Shown here: one piece after another, positions 1 to 9,096 of the stretch
Layout of the letters: the number at the start of each line of letters is the position of its first letter
Position numbering within the stretch: position 1 is the first letter of the stretch
Source of the DNA: Lacinutrix sp. C3R15
GTDB taxonomy: Bacteria; Bacteroidota; Bacteroidia; Flavobacteriales; Flavobacteriaceae
Assembly (NCBI RefSeq): GCF_018860825.1
Contig: NZ_JAHKPZ010000034.1
Location: 248,001 to 312,000, forward strand
Length of the DNA stretch: 64,000 nucleotides
Direction: 5' to 3'
Position numbers and translations under genes: made by a program
The notes under the pieces: model-generated
Database searches by the model: none
Told to the model about the DNA's origin: nothing
Seen by the model: only the letters and a program-made list of their open reading frames with translations

Positions 1-391
1 TTAAACTTGCAGATTGAATTTTTCTTGGCCAAGCGTTATTTAATACCCAGGTTATTACTGGAACATGATTTTCATTAAGCAGTTTAATAGTTACCGTTCT
101 TCTATACATAGAACCGGTTTCATTTCCTTCTTGAAAAAAATAGGTTTTTTTCCATTCTTTAAAAAAGTCAAAATCGCCTAAATAGGTTCCTCTTTTTAAG
201 GTTACATCACTATACTTTGTAAGTCCTGGTTGTTTTGTTTTATAATAACTTTTACTGTTTCCAGAACGATATTCAATAACTTCTGTTTCAAAATCTAATC
301 CACTAACTTCAGAAAATTCTATTCTAAAACTATCTCCCCATTCTACAGAGAAATGGAATTTTACTAAAGGGTAATCTGCAACTGTAGCCAT
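1..391 (-). CDS. Contractile injection system / phage tail tube protein, partial (runs off left edge)
   Basis: An open frame starts at ATG 391-389 and runs through base 1 without a stop, giving 130 codons. The protein begins MATVADYPLVKFHF and contains EVSGLDFETEVIEYR (about residues 28-42), LKRGTYLGDFDFF near 75 and NNAWPRKIQS near 119. This is the layout of the T4 gp19-like tube family (PF06841) found as inner tube in R-type pyocins, Afp/PVC-like extracellular injection systems and phage tails. Family members are about 145 residues, so only the last few codons are missing. Because dsbD lies upstream behind a terminator, this looks like the first gene of a leftward operon; sheath genes would be expected next. 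Family assignment is strong. Whether it is an injection system or a prophage cannot be decided from this window. Confidence 0.88.
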   Translation of the reverse strand, partial: MATVADYPLVKFHFSVEWGDSFRIEFSEVSGLDFETEVIEYRSGNSKSYYKTKQPGLTKYSDVTLKRGTYLGDFDFFKEWKKTYFFQEGNETGSMYRRTVTIKLLNENHVPVITWVLNNAWPRKIQSASL

Positions 392-454
392 AACTTTATA
401 TTTAAAATCAACAAACCAAAAAAAAAGCATAAAAACCTAAAAACCAGTTTTTTA

Positions 455-488
455 CAAACATAAATATACGTATTTTACTGAAATTCAA
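455..488 (-). promoter_or_regulatory. Putative promoter of the tube gene
   Basis: Read on the minus strand, TATGTTTG (462-455) matches the Bacteroidota -7 element TAnnTTTG, and a TTG at 488-486 sits 23 bases upstream as a -33 element. It lies between the dsbD terminator and the tube start, leaving a leader of about 60 bases. Spacing is at the long end of the usual range. Confidence 0.45.
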
Positions 489-544
489 CACTATGCTTTT
501 TTATTGATCTTATAATAATTTTTAAAAACTATTAAATATGGTTC

Positions 545-580
545 AAAAAAAAACCTTCCAGAAACGGAAGGTTTTAAAAT
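545..580 (-). terminator. Intrinsic terminator after dsbD
   Basis: A 9-bp perfect stem (551-559 with 566-574, core AAACCTTCC) with a 6-base loop is followed on the minus strand by a run of T. It lies 40 bases past the dsbD stop and separates dsbD from the tube gene. Confidence 0.85.
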
Positions 581-620
581 ATATTTTAATTATTAAGGTT
601 TTTACCTTTTTAGAAATTGG

Positions 621-2588
621 TTATTTCTTAAAATTTGCTACTCCTTTTATTAACCAATCATAATACTCTTCGGCATTTGGCGTATATGCTGTGGTATGAT
701 TTAAAAGTTCCATATCATGGTTTAATAACACATAAAAAGGTTGCGAGTTGTTCTGGAAGTTTAGCGTTTGTAAGGTTGCCCATTTATCGCCAATGGTTTT
801 AATATTTTTAATGCTTCCGTTGTGTTTTAAGAATTGAAATTGCTCCTCTTTTTCAAGTTCTTTTCTATCATCTACATATAAAGAAATGATTACATATTCA
901 TCATTTAACACATTATAAATCTTGTCTTTACTCCAAACCTGTTCTTCCATTTTTCGGCAGTTTACGCACGCCCAACCCGTAAAATCTAACATGATTGGTT
1001 TGTTTTGTTCTTTTGCTGCTGCAACGCCTTCTTCTAAATCTTTATAGCAATTTAAACCTAAAGGACAGTCGGATTCTTTTTCATATAAACTATAAGGTAA
1101 TGGTGGCGGAAAACCACTTAACATTTTTAAGTTTGCGTGTTCTGTATTGGTTAAACCAGGAATTAAATACACTACAAATGCACCTACTAATACTGCAAAA
1201 GAGATTCTACCAAAGCTTAATTTTTTTAGCGGACTATCATGCGGAAATTTAATTTTTCCTAAAAGATATAGTAATAAACCAATACCTAAAACAATCCAGA
1301 TAGCAATAAATACTTCACGTTTTAAAAGTCCCCAATGTTTTACTAAATCTGCATTAGACAAGAATTTAAAAGCCATTCCTAATTCTAAAAATCCTAGAAC
1401 TACTTTTACTGTATTTAACCAACCTCCAGATTTTGGTAAGGCGTTTAACCATTTTGGAAACATAGCAAATAAGGTAAATGGTAAGGCTAAAGCTAAACCA
1501 AAACCAGACATTCCCATAGTAAGTTGCATGGCTCCACCATCACTAGTTAGTGATCCTGCTAGTAAAGAACCTAAAATTGGTCCTGTACAAGAAAACGAAA
1601 CAATAGCAAGAGTTAATGCCATAAAGAAAATACCAATAATACCTCCTACGTTAGATGCCGAATCCATTTTATTTCCCCAAGAAGCTGGCAAAGTAATTTC
1701 GTAATAGCCAAAGAAGGAAAATGCAAAAAAAGCAAGTATGATAAAAAAGATAATATTTAGCCACACATTGGTTGAAATAGTATTTAATATCTCTGGATTT
1801 AACGAATCTAAGAAGTGAAAAGGTAAACTTAAAAGCACATAAATAACTAGTATAAATAATCCGTAAAGCATGGCATTTGCTAATCCTTTTTGTGAGTTGC
1901 TAGCACTTTTTGTAAAAAAGGAAACCGTTAACGGAATCATAGGAAATACACATGGTGTTAATAAGGCTATTAAACCACCAAGAAAACCAAGAATAAAAAT
2001 ACCTAGATTGGTTTTTTCTTTAACTTCTTCTTTTTCGTATTTCTCCCAACCGGTTATGTTAAGTTGCAGTTTATTAGAGAGCTCTTTACTCTTAGCATCA
2101 ACAGTTGCAGAAGCTGCTGTGTTTGTAGCACCAGAATTGCTTAAGTTAAAGTTTAGCACTTCACTTTCAAAAATACATTTTTCATCATCACAAGCTTGAA
2201 AATACACTTCACTAGTAATGATACTAACGTCTGAGTTTAGTAATTCTACTTTTTGCGTAAAGGTTGCTGTACCATCAAAATAGGTTAAATCCATTTGAAA
2301 CACCTTATCAAACTTAGTGATACTCTGGCTTTCTAAAACCTCACCAATACGCTTAAAGTCTTTTGTTTGTGCTATAGAATCAAATTCAAACTCGGTTGGT
2401 AAAGCTCCTCCTTCAGGAAGGTGTTGCGAGTATAAATGCCAATGGTCTTGAATTTGTGCTTGGTAAATCAAGTTATATTCTGTTTCTGAAAGTTTTTCAA
2501 CTTCTGTGGACCATTTTACGGGTTGCAATTGCGAAAAGGAAGTACTAATGGAAAAAAGAGTAATAACTACTAATAAGAACTGTTTCAT
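621..2588 (-). CDS. dsbD: Thiol:disulfide interchange protein DsbD family
   Basis: DsbD moves electrons from cytoplasmic thioredoxin across the inner membrane to periplasmic thiol proteins. Residues 1-19 are a signal peptide. Residues 20-150 form a DsbD-N/DsbC-like periplasmic domain with a cysteine pair at about 133 and 138. From about 195 a CcdA-type multi-span membrane core begins, with TPCVFPMIPLTVSFF near 211 and SCTGPILGSL near 335. A C-terminal thioredoxin-like domain carries CVNC near 541. At 655 residues it has all three domains of the family. Its ATG overlaps the tilS stop by one base (TAATG), so the two are probably translationally coupled. It ends in a clear terminator. Confidence 0.93.
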   Translation of the reverse strand: MKQFLLVVITLFSISTSFSQLQPVKWSTEVEKLSETEYNLIYQAQIQDHWHLYSQHLPEGGALPTEFEFDSIAQTKDFKRIGEVLESQSITKFDKVFQMDLTYFDGTATFTQKVELLNSDVSIITSEVYFQACDDEKCIFESEVLNFNLSNSGATNTAASATVDAKSKELSNKLQLNITGWEKYEKEEVKEKTNLGIFILGFLGGLIALLTPCVFPMIPLTVSFFTKSASNSQKGLANAMLYGLFILVIYVLLSLPFHFLDSLNPEILNTISTNVWLNIIFFIILAFFAFSFFGYYEITLPASWGNKMDSASNVGGIIGIFFMALTLAIVSFSCTGPILGSLLAGSLTSDGGAMQLTMGMSGFGLALALPFTLFAMFPKWLNALPKSGGWLNTVKVVLGFLELGMAFKFLSNADLVKHWGLLKREVFIAIWIVLGIGLLLYLLGKIKFPHDSPLKKLSFGRISFAVLVGAFVVYLIPGLTNTEHANLKMLSGFPPPLPYSLYEKESDCPLGLNCYKDLEEGVAAAKEQNKPIMLDFTGWACVNCRKMEEQVWSKDKIYNVLNDEYVIISLYVDDRKELEKEEQFQFLKHNGSIKNIKTIGDKWATLQTLNFQNNSQPFYVLLNHDMELLNHTTAYTPNAEEYYDWLIKGVANFKK

Positions 2589-3907
2589 TATTGTAATGTA
2601 ATTTTTAATATGTTTTTTGTTTTTTCTGTGACTTTATAACGATTGTCACCACGTTTATTAATAACCCAAATAACATCTTCACCTGAGTACAGAATTAAGG
2701 CTTTTTCTTTTTCTAACAAGGAGTATTTTTCGTCTTTAAAAAACTTACTTAACTTCTTTTTACCATGCATGCCTAAAGGGTAAAAGTAGTCGCCTTTTTG
2801 CCATTTTCTTACCGTTAACGGAAACTTTAACAAATCTTTATCTAAATATAATGTAGATGTGTTAGACTCTTGAATTTTTTGTGTGGTTTCAAAAGATAAT
2901 ACTCCAAAAGGTATTTCTATACTTTTTACATCTTCTGCTATAGAAATAGATACATCACTAGTACTATTATTAGCATCACTAACTCCTGTTACCAACAAAT
3001 AATCTCTGTCTTTTACTAATCTATGCGTCGCTGAGAAAACCTGTTTTCCAGATTGTGCTTCTAATAGATTGTAAACATCTTTCCATGCTGTAAAATTAAA
3101 ATCTTTCAGCAATTCAAAAACATAGGCATTGGTATTAGGTAACTCTTGTAGCTTTTTAGTATGTAATTTAATTACAGCATCTTCTATAGAAACTACATCC
3201 TTATATATTCTTTTTACAGCATCTTTAATAATACTTTTAGAGTATTTTAAATTGCTTTGTGTGGTTTCAAAATTATGAAGCAATTCGGTATTCATTTCCT
3301 TTAACACAGGAATAACGTCATGACGCAATTTATTTCTTAAATATTTGGTAGATGCATTACTACTATCTTCACGCCATTTAAAATTATTGACTTTTGCAAA
3401 ACTTACAATTTCTTCTCTTGAAAATTTTAACAAAGGTCTTATAATGTTGTCGTTTACTTCTGGTATGCCTGTAAGTCCATCTAAACCTGTTCCACGCGTA
3501 AGATTTATTAAAAACGTTTCTAGATTATCATCTGCATGATGTGCTGTTAAAACATAATCAAATTGCTGTTGCGTGCATAACACATCAAACCAACTATACC
3601 TTAAATCTCTTGCAGCCATTTGCGTAGAAATCTTTAGTTTTTCTGCAACTGCATTGGTATCAAAACTTTTGGTATAGATTTCTACACGTAAGTCTTTTGC
3701 CAGTTGTACAACAAAATCTTGGTCTGCATCGCTTTCTTTTCCGCGTAAATTAAAATTACAATGAGCAAGTGCTAAATGAAGTTTTGCTTGGCTGCACAAA
3801 TGCGCCAAGATAACAGAATCAATTCCGCCAGAAATGGTAACAAGAAGTTTTCCTTTGTTTAAAAAAGGGAGATTTTGGTTTATATGTTTTTGAAATTTTT
3901 TAAGCAT
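2588..3907 (-). CDS. tilS: tRNA(Ile)-lysidine synthetase TilS
   Basis: TilS uses ATP and lysine to convert the wobble cytidine of the AUA-reading tRNA-Ile to lysidine, an essential step. The PP-loop motif SGGIDS is near residue 26, followed by AHCNFNLRG and LTAHHADDNLETFL, the usual N-type ATP-pyrophosphatase landmarks. The C-terminal part has the TilS_C pattern, with VRKWQKGDYFYPLGM and KKLSKFFKDEK. The length of 439 residues is normal. It is followed directly by dsbD through a one-base stop/start overlap; that pairing has no obvious functional logic. Confidence 0.95.
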   Translation of the reverse strand: MLKKFQKHINQNLPFLNKGKLLVTISGGIDSVILAHLCSQAKLHLALAHCNFNLRGKESDADQDFVVQLAKDLRVEIYTKSFDTNAVAEKLKISTQMAARDLRYSWFDVLCTQQQFDYVLTAHHADDNLETFLINLTRGTGLDGLTGIPEVNDNIIRPLLKFSREEIVSFAKVNNFKWREDSSNASTKYLRNKLRHDVIPVLKEMNTELLHNFETTQSNLKYSKSIIKDAVKRIYKDVVSIEDAVIKLHTKKLQELPNTNAYVFELLKDFNFTAWKDVYNLLEAQSGKQVFSATHRLVKDRDYLLVTGVSDANNSTSDVSISIAEDVKSIEIPFGVLSFETTQKIQESNTSTLYLDKDLLKFPLTVRKWQKGDYFYPLGMHGKKKLSKFFKDEKYSLLEKEKALILYSGEDVIWVINKRGDNRYKVTEKTKNILKITLQ

Positions 3908-3970
3908 TTTTCAAATTTAATATTAATTTTTAATACAAGCTAAAAATACTACTTTGTAAAGTACGGCAAA

Positions 3971-5263
3971 CTAATTTTCAAGAACCTCACGCATTGCCTT
4001 GGCTTTTACCAAACATTCTTCATATTCATTTAAAGGTTTGCTTTTTGCTGTTATTGCACCACCAACAGAATACGAAACATATTTATTAGTTGCATTGTAT
4101 AAAATACTGCGTATAACCACATTAAAATCAAAATTTCCTTTTGGCGAAAAGTAACCAATAGCTCCAGAATACACACCTCGTTTGGTTTCTTCTAAATCTT
4201 CAATAATTTGCATTGCCGAAACTTTAGGTGCTCCTGTCATGCTTCCCATAGGGAACGTGGTTTGTATAATATCTACTGGATGTGTTGTTTTTTTAACTTT
4301 AGAAACTACTGTAGAAATCATTTGATGCACTTGCTCAAAGGAATATATTTTACACAACTCTTTTACTTTTACACTTCCTTTTTTAGCTGTTTTAGACAAG
4401 TCATTTCTTACTAAATCTACAATCATAATGTTTTCGCTTCGCTCTTTATCATCATGTTTTAGCTGGTATTTTAAGGCTTGATCTTCATGGTGATTGGCAC
4501 TTCGTTTTGCAGTTCCTTTTATGGGTTGCGAAACAATTTTAGTCTCTTTTTTTTGTATATAACGTTCTGGCGAAGCAGACAACACATATTTATTGTTTAG
4601 TTTTATAAAAGAGGTAAAAGGTGCTTGTGAAATTGTGTTTAGCTTCTTGTAAGTATCTAATGGATTAATCTCTGCATCTTCAGCATAAAATTCTTGACAA
4701 AAATTAGCTTCGTAAATATCACCTCTATGAATATGTGCAAGCATTTTGTCTAGCTTACTAAAATATTCGTCTTTATGAATTCTTAATTTAATCTTGATAT
4801 CATTTGGCAGATTGTTTGGTTGTTCCTCCTTACAATAACCAATTGCTTTTAAATCTTGTTCTAACTCATCATCAACAGCTTTTAAGTATTTAATTTTAAC
4901 TGTTTTTCCTTTTATTAAAAAAAGTTTTTTAGGTTGAAAAAAACACAAATCAGGAAACCCTAAACCATCAAAATTATTAGATTTTAACTGTTCTACATCG
5001 TTTTTAAGATCATAAGAGAGGTAACCAAAAATCCAATCGTTGGTAATGCTTTGGTATTCTTTTAGCTTTGCAAAACCATTGGTATAATCGGTTTGTATAC
5101 CTGTAAAAGCATCTACAGCTAAAACAGCATCATAACTCGTGTATTTAGATTTATGCTTGTTAGAGTCTAACCAAACCACTTCATGAAACTGCTGGCTCCA
5201 AATCAATAATTGATTTTTAAAAGCTTGAATAGATTTTGGTATATGTGTAGATGTTGTTCTCAA
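3971..5263 (-). CDS. pabB: Aminodeoxychorismate synthase component I (para-aminobenzoate synthase)
   Basis: It converts chorismate to 4-amino-4-deoxychorismate for folate synthesis, working with a PabA glutaminase. Chorismate-binding landmarks are GDIYEANFCQEF, SASPERYIQ, GSMTGAPKVSAMQIIE and GAIGYFSPKGNFDFNVVIRS. The motif PIKGTAKR has lysine where anthranilate synthase TrpE has alanine (PIAGT); that lysine is characteristic of PabB, which forms a covalent intermediate through it. Length is 430 residues. PabA is not in the window. It is a minus-strand neighbour of tilS, 63 bases upstream. Confidence 0.9.
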   Translation of the reverse strand: MRTTSTHIPKSIQAFKNQLLIWSQQFHEVVWLDSNKHKSKYTSYDAVLAVDAFTGIQTDYTNGFAKLKEYQSITNDWIFGYLSYDLKNDVEQLKSNNFDGLGFPDLCFFQPKKLFLIKGKTVKIKYLKAVDDELEQDLKAIGYCKEEQPNNLPNDIKIKLRIHKDEYFSKLDKMLAHIHRGDIYEANFCQEFYAEDAEINPLDTYKKLNTISQAPFTSFIKLNNKYVLSASPERYIQKKETKIVSQPIKGTAKRSANHHEDQALKYQLKHDDKERSENIMIVDLVRNDLSKTAKKGSVKVKELCKIYSFEQVHQMISTVVSKVKKTTHPVDIIQTTFPMGSMTGAPKVSAMQIIEDLEETKRGVYSGAIGYFSPKGNFDFNVVIRSILYNATNKYVSYSVGGAITAKSKPLNEYEECLVKAKAMREVLEN

Positions 5264-5343
5264 TGAAAAAAATTACGCGTAAAGTTAATGAGAATAGTTA
5301 AAAAATAATATCTTTTGCCTATTAGATTAAATCCTTATTTTAG

Positions 5344-6234
5344 ATGTATCAGATATCCAATGAATTAGTTAAAATTGCAGTAAAAAAAATTGGTGCAGAA
5401 CTTTGCGAAATTTCTTCGGTAAAAAACAACACACAATTTATGTGGCATGCAGATCCATCTATTTGGGGAAGCTTTGCTCCTAACCTTTTTCCTGTAATAG
5501 GAGCTTTAAAAAACAATACTTATATTTTTGAAAATAAAACGTACAACATGCCTAAACATGGTTTTATTAGACATAATCAAGATGTTGAGTTAGTAAAAAA
5601 AACCAAAAACAGTGTAACTTTTAAGCTTACGTACAACAAAGAGTTATTAAAAATATATCCTTTTAAATGCAGTTACCAAATAAGCTATACGCTAGAAAAT
5701 AATTTTTTAATTGTTAGTCATGAAATTATAAATCTTGATAAAAAACCAATGTATTTTAGCCTTGGTGGCCATCCTGCTTTTAAATGTCCTGTGTATACAG
5801 ATGAAAAATACACCGACTATTCATTAGTTTTTGAACAGCAAGAAACTGCTGAAACCTATTTGCTAAATACAGCTAACGGTTTGCTAACAGATAAAACGGA
5901 ACCTGTATTTAACACTCCAGATAAAATTGAATTAAACTACAATTTATTTAATAAAGACGCATTGATTTTTAAAGATTTAAAGTCTAGAAAAGTTACGCTA
6001 ACCAGTAAAACAAAAGGAGCAATAATAACGGTTACACACACCAATTTTTCGCATTTAGGTGTTTGGGCAAAACCAAATGCTAACTATGTTTGCATAGAAC
6101 CCTGGATTGGTTATGCAGATGTAGAAACTACCAACCAAGACATTACCAATAAAGAAGGGATTATAAAATTAGCGCCAAACAGTGATTTTAAAGCAAGCTA
6201 TAGTATAGAAATACATAAGGCGCATTTAGTGTAA
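5344..6234 (+). CDS. Aldose 1-epimerase family protein (LacX-like)
   Basis: This is a galactose-mutarotase-fold protein of 296 residues. Recognisable pieces are GSFAPNLFPVIGAL near residue 40, MPKHGFIRH near 70, LGGHPAFKCP near 142 and a late CIEPWIGYAD. The histidines in the HGF and GGHPAF motifs are those used for sugar ring opening in the family. The substrate is not predictable: LacX-type members act on unknown sugars or hexose phosphates. It stands alone, transcribed away from pabB. No signal peptide is seen, so it is cytoplasmic. Confidence 0.85.
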   Translation: MYQISNELVKIAVKKIGAELCEISSVKNNTQFMWHADPSIWGSFAPNLFPVIGALKNNTYIFENKTYNMPKHGFIRHNQDVELVKKTKNSVTFKLTYNKELLKIYPFKCSYQISYTLENNFLIVSHEIINLDKKPMYFSLGGHPAFKCPVYTDEKYTDYSLVFEQQETAETYLLNTANGLLTDKTEPVFNTPDKIELNYNLFNKDALIFKDLKSRKVTLTSKTKGAIITVTHTNFSHLGVWAKPNANYVCIEPWIGYADVETTNQDITNKEGIIKLAPNSDFKASYSIEIHKAHLV

Positions 6235-6257
6235 TTAATATATAAGTAGTAGCTTTG
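6226..6257 (+). promoter_or_regulatory. Putative promoter of the helicase gene
   Basis: TAGCTTTG (6250-6257) is an exact TAnnTTTG -7 element, with TTA at 6226-6228 as a weak -33 element 21 bases upstream. A start near 6263 would give a very short leader before ATG 6275. Confidence 0.45.
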
Positions 6258-6274
6258 CAGCTTATAACAAAACC

Positions 6275-7633
6275 ATGAGTACTTTTCAAGACCTTAATTT
6301 AAATACACCTTTATATAACGCTTTAGACGATTTAGGGTTTACTACACCAACTCCTATTCAAGCTGAAGCATTTAATGTGGTTGCTAGCGGAAAAGATATG
6401 GTTGGTATTGCACAAACAGGAACAGGTAAGACTTTTGCTTACATGCTACCAATTTTAAGAAACCTAAAATTTTCAAAACAAGAAAATCCTAGAGTTTTAA
6501 TTTTAGTGCCAACAAGAGAGCTTGTAGTACAAGTGGTTGATGAGATTGAAAAACTTAGCAAATACATAAACAATCGTGTTTTAGGTGTTTACGGAGGAAC
6601 AAATATTAACACCCAAAAGCAAGCTATTGCTCAAGGTATTGATATTTTGGTTGCTACTCCTGGAAGAATGTATGATTTGGCTTTAACTAGAGTTTTACAA
6701 TTAAAATCTATTCAAAAACTTGTGATTGATGAAGTAGATGTCATGCTAGACCTTGGTTTTAGACATCAGCTAATTAATATATTTGATATTCTGCCAGAAA
6801 AAAGACAGAACATCATGTTTTCTGCAACCATGACACAGGATGTAAGCGAATTAATTAATGATTTCTTTATTACTCCAGAACGCGTATCTATTGCTGTTTC
6901 TGGTACTCCTTTAGATAATATTGCGCAAACAAAATATACGGTTCCTAATTTTTATACCAAACTGAACTTGTTAAAGCATTTGCTACAAGACACAGAAACG
7001 TATAATAAAGTTTTAATTTTTGTAGCATACAAAAAAATGGCTGACAGGCTATTTGAAGCCTTAGACCAAGAGTTTCATGAAGAACTCTGTGTAATACATT
7101 CTAACAAAACACAAAACTACAGATTGCGTAGTATTGAGCAATTTAGAGAAGGTGCAAATAGAATTTTAGTAGCTACAGATGTTATGGCTCGTGGTTTAGA
7201 TATTGATAACGTAAGTCATGTTATTAATTTTGACACACCAGATTTTGCAGAGAATTACATGCACAGAATTGGTAGAACAGGTCGTGCAGAACGTGAAGGA
7301 CAATCTATTATATTCTCTACCGAAAAAGAACAAGAGGCTTTACAAAATATTGAAAGCTTAATGCAAATGGAAATTCCGTTACTTACTATTCCTGACGAAG
7401 TACAAATTTCTGATGAGTTAATAGAAGAAGAAAGACCACAAATAAAAGAACGTAACAATCCGCATAAACGTTTAAAAGACGAGGATGCTCCAGGACCAGC
7501 TTTTCATGAAAAGTCGGCAAAAAATTCTAAAGAAAATTTAGGAGGTTCCTACAAGTTTAAAATTGCTGCCAAATATAAAAAGCCAAAAACACGAGGCGAT
7601 AAAAATTATAACAAACGCAATAAGAGGAAGTAG
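6275..7633 (+). CDS. DEAD-box-family RNA helicase with DEVD motif II
   Basis: It is an ATP-dependent RNA helicase of the RhlE/DEAD group, probably used in ribosome assembly or RNA turnover. The Q motif TPTPIQAEAF is near residue 24, Walker A AQTGTGKT near 46, PTRELVVQ near 79, motif II VIDEVDVMLDLGF near 150, SATM near 183, ATDVMARGLDI near 297 and HRIGRTGR near 330. The C-terminal 70 residues are lysine/arginine-rich, ending KNYNKRNKRK, and probably bind RNA. Motif II reads DEVD instead of DEAD; the catalytic D-E and final D are kept. All other motifs are intact, so it should be active. Confidence 0.93.
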   Translation: MSTFQDLNLNTPLYNALDDLGFTTPTPIQAEAFNVVASGKDMVGIAQTGTGKTFAYMLPILRNLKFSKQENPRVLILVPTRELVVQVVDEIEKLSKYINNRVLGVYGGTNINTQKQAIAQGIDILVATPGRMYDLALTRVLQLKSIQKLVIDEVDVMLDLGFRHQLINIFDILPEKRQNIMFSATMTQDVSELINDFFITPERVSIAVSGTPLDNIAQTKYTVPNFYTKLNLLKHLLQDTETYNKVLIFVAYKKMADRLFEALDQEFHEELCVIHSNKTQNYRLRSIEQFREGANRILVATDVMARGLDIDNVSHVINFDTPDFAENYMHRIGRTGRAEREGQSIIFSTEKEQEALQNIESLMQMEIPLLTIPDEVQISDELIEEERPQIKERNNPHKRLKDEDAPGPAFHEKSAKNSKENLGGSYKFKIAAKYKKPKTRGDKNYNKRNKRK

Positions 7634-7747
7634 CGCTCAAAGTTCAATCTTCTTAAAATATATGTAACTCATCGAAAAATACTCTATTTCAGAATAAACA
7701 ATTATTTTTTTCGTTAGATTTATTGAAGTACTCTAAACAAACTAACG

Positions 7748-8338
7748 ATGTCTACTGCTATTTTTAACTTACTTCCTAATTTAAAACCGTTTCATCACGA
7801 CACGCATTATAAAAGCCTTTTTTTAAATCAGAATTGGGTTTTAGTAAATGGCATCAATAACAAAAAAGCAGTTTATGTGTTTAAAGACGAAAACACGCTT
7901 CATATTTCTGAAAACGAAATTACAACAGAAACATCTTGGTGTATTGCAACAAAAAACACTTTTTTAATTGAAACCGAAGACGGAAAAACCACAGTAAAAG
8001 CATATTTTAAAGATGATGACATCTTAGTTCTTAACCGATTAAAAACAGATGATTGTGCTGTATTTATTAACGAAAACAGCCATTGTAAAGAATTAAATAC
8101 TTTTGAAGATGTGCAACAATTTTTGCATAACAAATACAAAGAAAAAGCAAACAACATAATTGCTGTACACGAGTTTTATTATATAGAAAAATCTGAAGAA
8201 TTTGGGCCTTTTACTGTTGAAGAACTTACCGAAAAAGTAAATTCTGAAACTATTAGCGAATACTGTTTTGTAAGAGATGTTAATGAATACAATTACAATA
8301 AACGACTACGTATAAGAGACTTAATACGAGAATTGTAA
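7748..8338 (+). CDS. Hypothetical protein with C-terminal GYF_2-like (DUF4339) segment
   Basis: This is a 196-residue cytoplasmic protein without signal peptide or membrane spans. The last 55 residues contain YYIEKSEEFGPFTVEEL, resembling the GYF_2/DUF4339 module (a short fold usually written as 'Y-x-x-x-G...GP-F/Y-x-x-x-E-L'). The N-terminal 130 residues are not recognised. They alternate short beta-like segments and hold several cysteines and histidines. It follows the helicase by 114 bases on the same strand. GYF_2 modules are thought to bind peptides; the partner here is unknown. Confidence 0.65.
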   Translation: MSTAIFNLLPNLKPFHHDTHYKSLFLNQNWVLVNGINNKKAVYVFKDENTLHISENEITTETSWCIATKNTFLIETEDGKTTVKAYFKDDDILVLNRLKTDDCAVFINENSHCKELNTFEDVQQFLHNKYKEKANNIIAVHEFYYIEKSEEFGPFTVEELTEKVNSETISEYCFVRDVNEYNYNKRLRIRDLIREL

Positions 8339-8462
8339 TTAAAAAGCACACTGCAAATAGCTATTTCCCTATTTTAAGAAATATGTAACCCTTTAAAAGG
8401 ATTTGCTTATAAAGCTTTGCTTAGTTCTATACCAAGCCATTTATAATACCCATTATGCCTTT

Positions 8463-9068
8463 TTATGTTTTAAAGCGTTTACTATTTAATAATTGTTGTG
8501 CTTTATTTTTAACACCTTTACTTGCTCCAGATAGCAGCAGCTTTTCAATAATAGTTTTAGAAACATCTTTGTGATTTAAAAGTAAATCTTGAAGCACTTT
8601 ATGCTTAGATTCTATAATTTTACGTACCACATTAGTTGTTACACCTGTAAGTAATTTTTGCCTAAGGGCTTCATTATCTTTATCTACAACACCTGGTTTT
8701 AATAATATACGAGTATCTTTATAAGGTTTTAAAGTAAAAAGTAATTGGTTTATTTTTTCTACTAACTCTAAACGACTTTTAGTGTTAAATGCTAATTCTG
8801 GTATTTCCCACAAACCTTCATACTCCATTATATTGGTTTTTTCATTAAACTTTGGAAGTAAACAAATAACCTGTAATTGGTAAGCGCCATGTATATCGCC
8901 TTCTGGCCTCCAAGAAACAGCTATAGCTTTTAATCTTATTGAAGAGTTTATTAGCAATAATGAACTACCTGTAAATTCATGAATAGTTTCTAAAGTAGGA
9001 TCTGTTTCTGTAAGTAAATTCCACTCTACAGTCCATCCAGATGGTATTTTTAAGGGTTGAAGATTCAT
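8463..9068 (-). CDS. Conserved hypothetical protein, no known function
   Basis: A 201-residue protein from the start MNLQPLKIPSGWTVEWN. A start four codons earlier (9080) is possible, but the family-like opening and the A/T-rich leader favour 9068. The first 110 residues include WRPEGDIHGAYQL and look beta-rich. The last 60 are helical with repeated LL and LLL pairs (VLQDLLLNHKDVSKTIIEKL), suggesting a short helical-repeat tail. It begins 28 bases after the WG-repeat gene stop, so the two probably share a transcript. I do not recognise a function. Confidence 0.6.
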   Translation of the reverse strand: MNLQPLKIPSGWTVEWNLLTETDPTLETIHEFTGSSLLLINSSIRLKAIAVSWRPEGDIHGAYQLQVICLLPKFNEKTNIMEYEGLWEIPELAFNTKSRLELVEKINQLLFTLKPYKDTRILLKPGVVDKDNEALRQKLLTGVTTNVVRKIIESKHKVLQDLLLNHKDVSKTIIEKLLLSGASKGVKNKAQQLLNSKRFKT

Positions 9069-9096
9069 GTTAATTATCACTGCAAGTAACTATTTA

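Noticed and set aside
1-391. Reading the left-edge protein as a type VI secretion Hcp
   Set aside because: The EVSGLDFETEVIEYR and LKRGTYLGD motifs fit the gp19/Afp tube family, not Hcp or Bacteroidota TssD.
1147-1704. 185-codon plus-strand frame inside dsbD
   Set aside because: Antisense shadow of the DsbD membrane core; composition is the mirror of the real gene.
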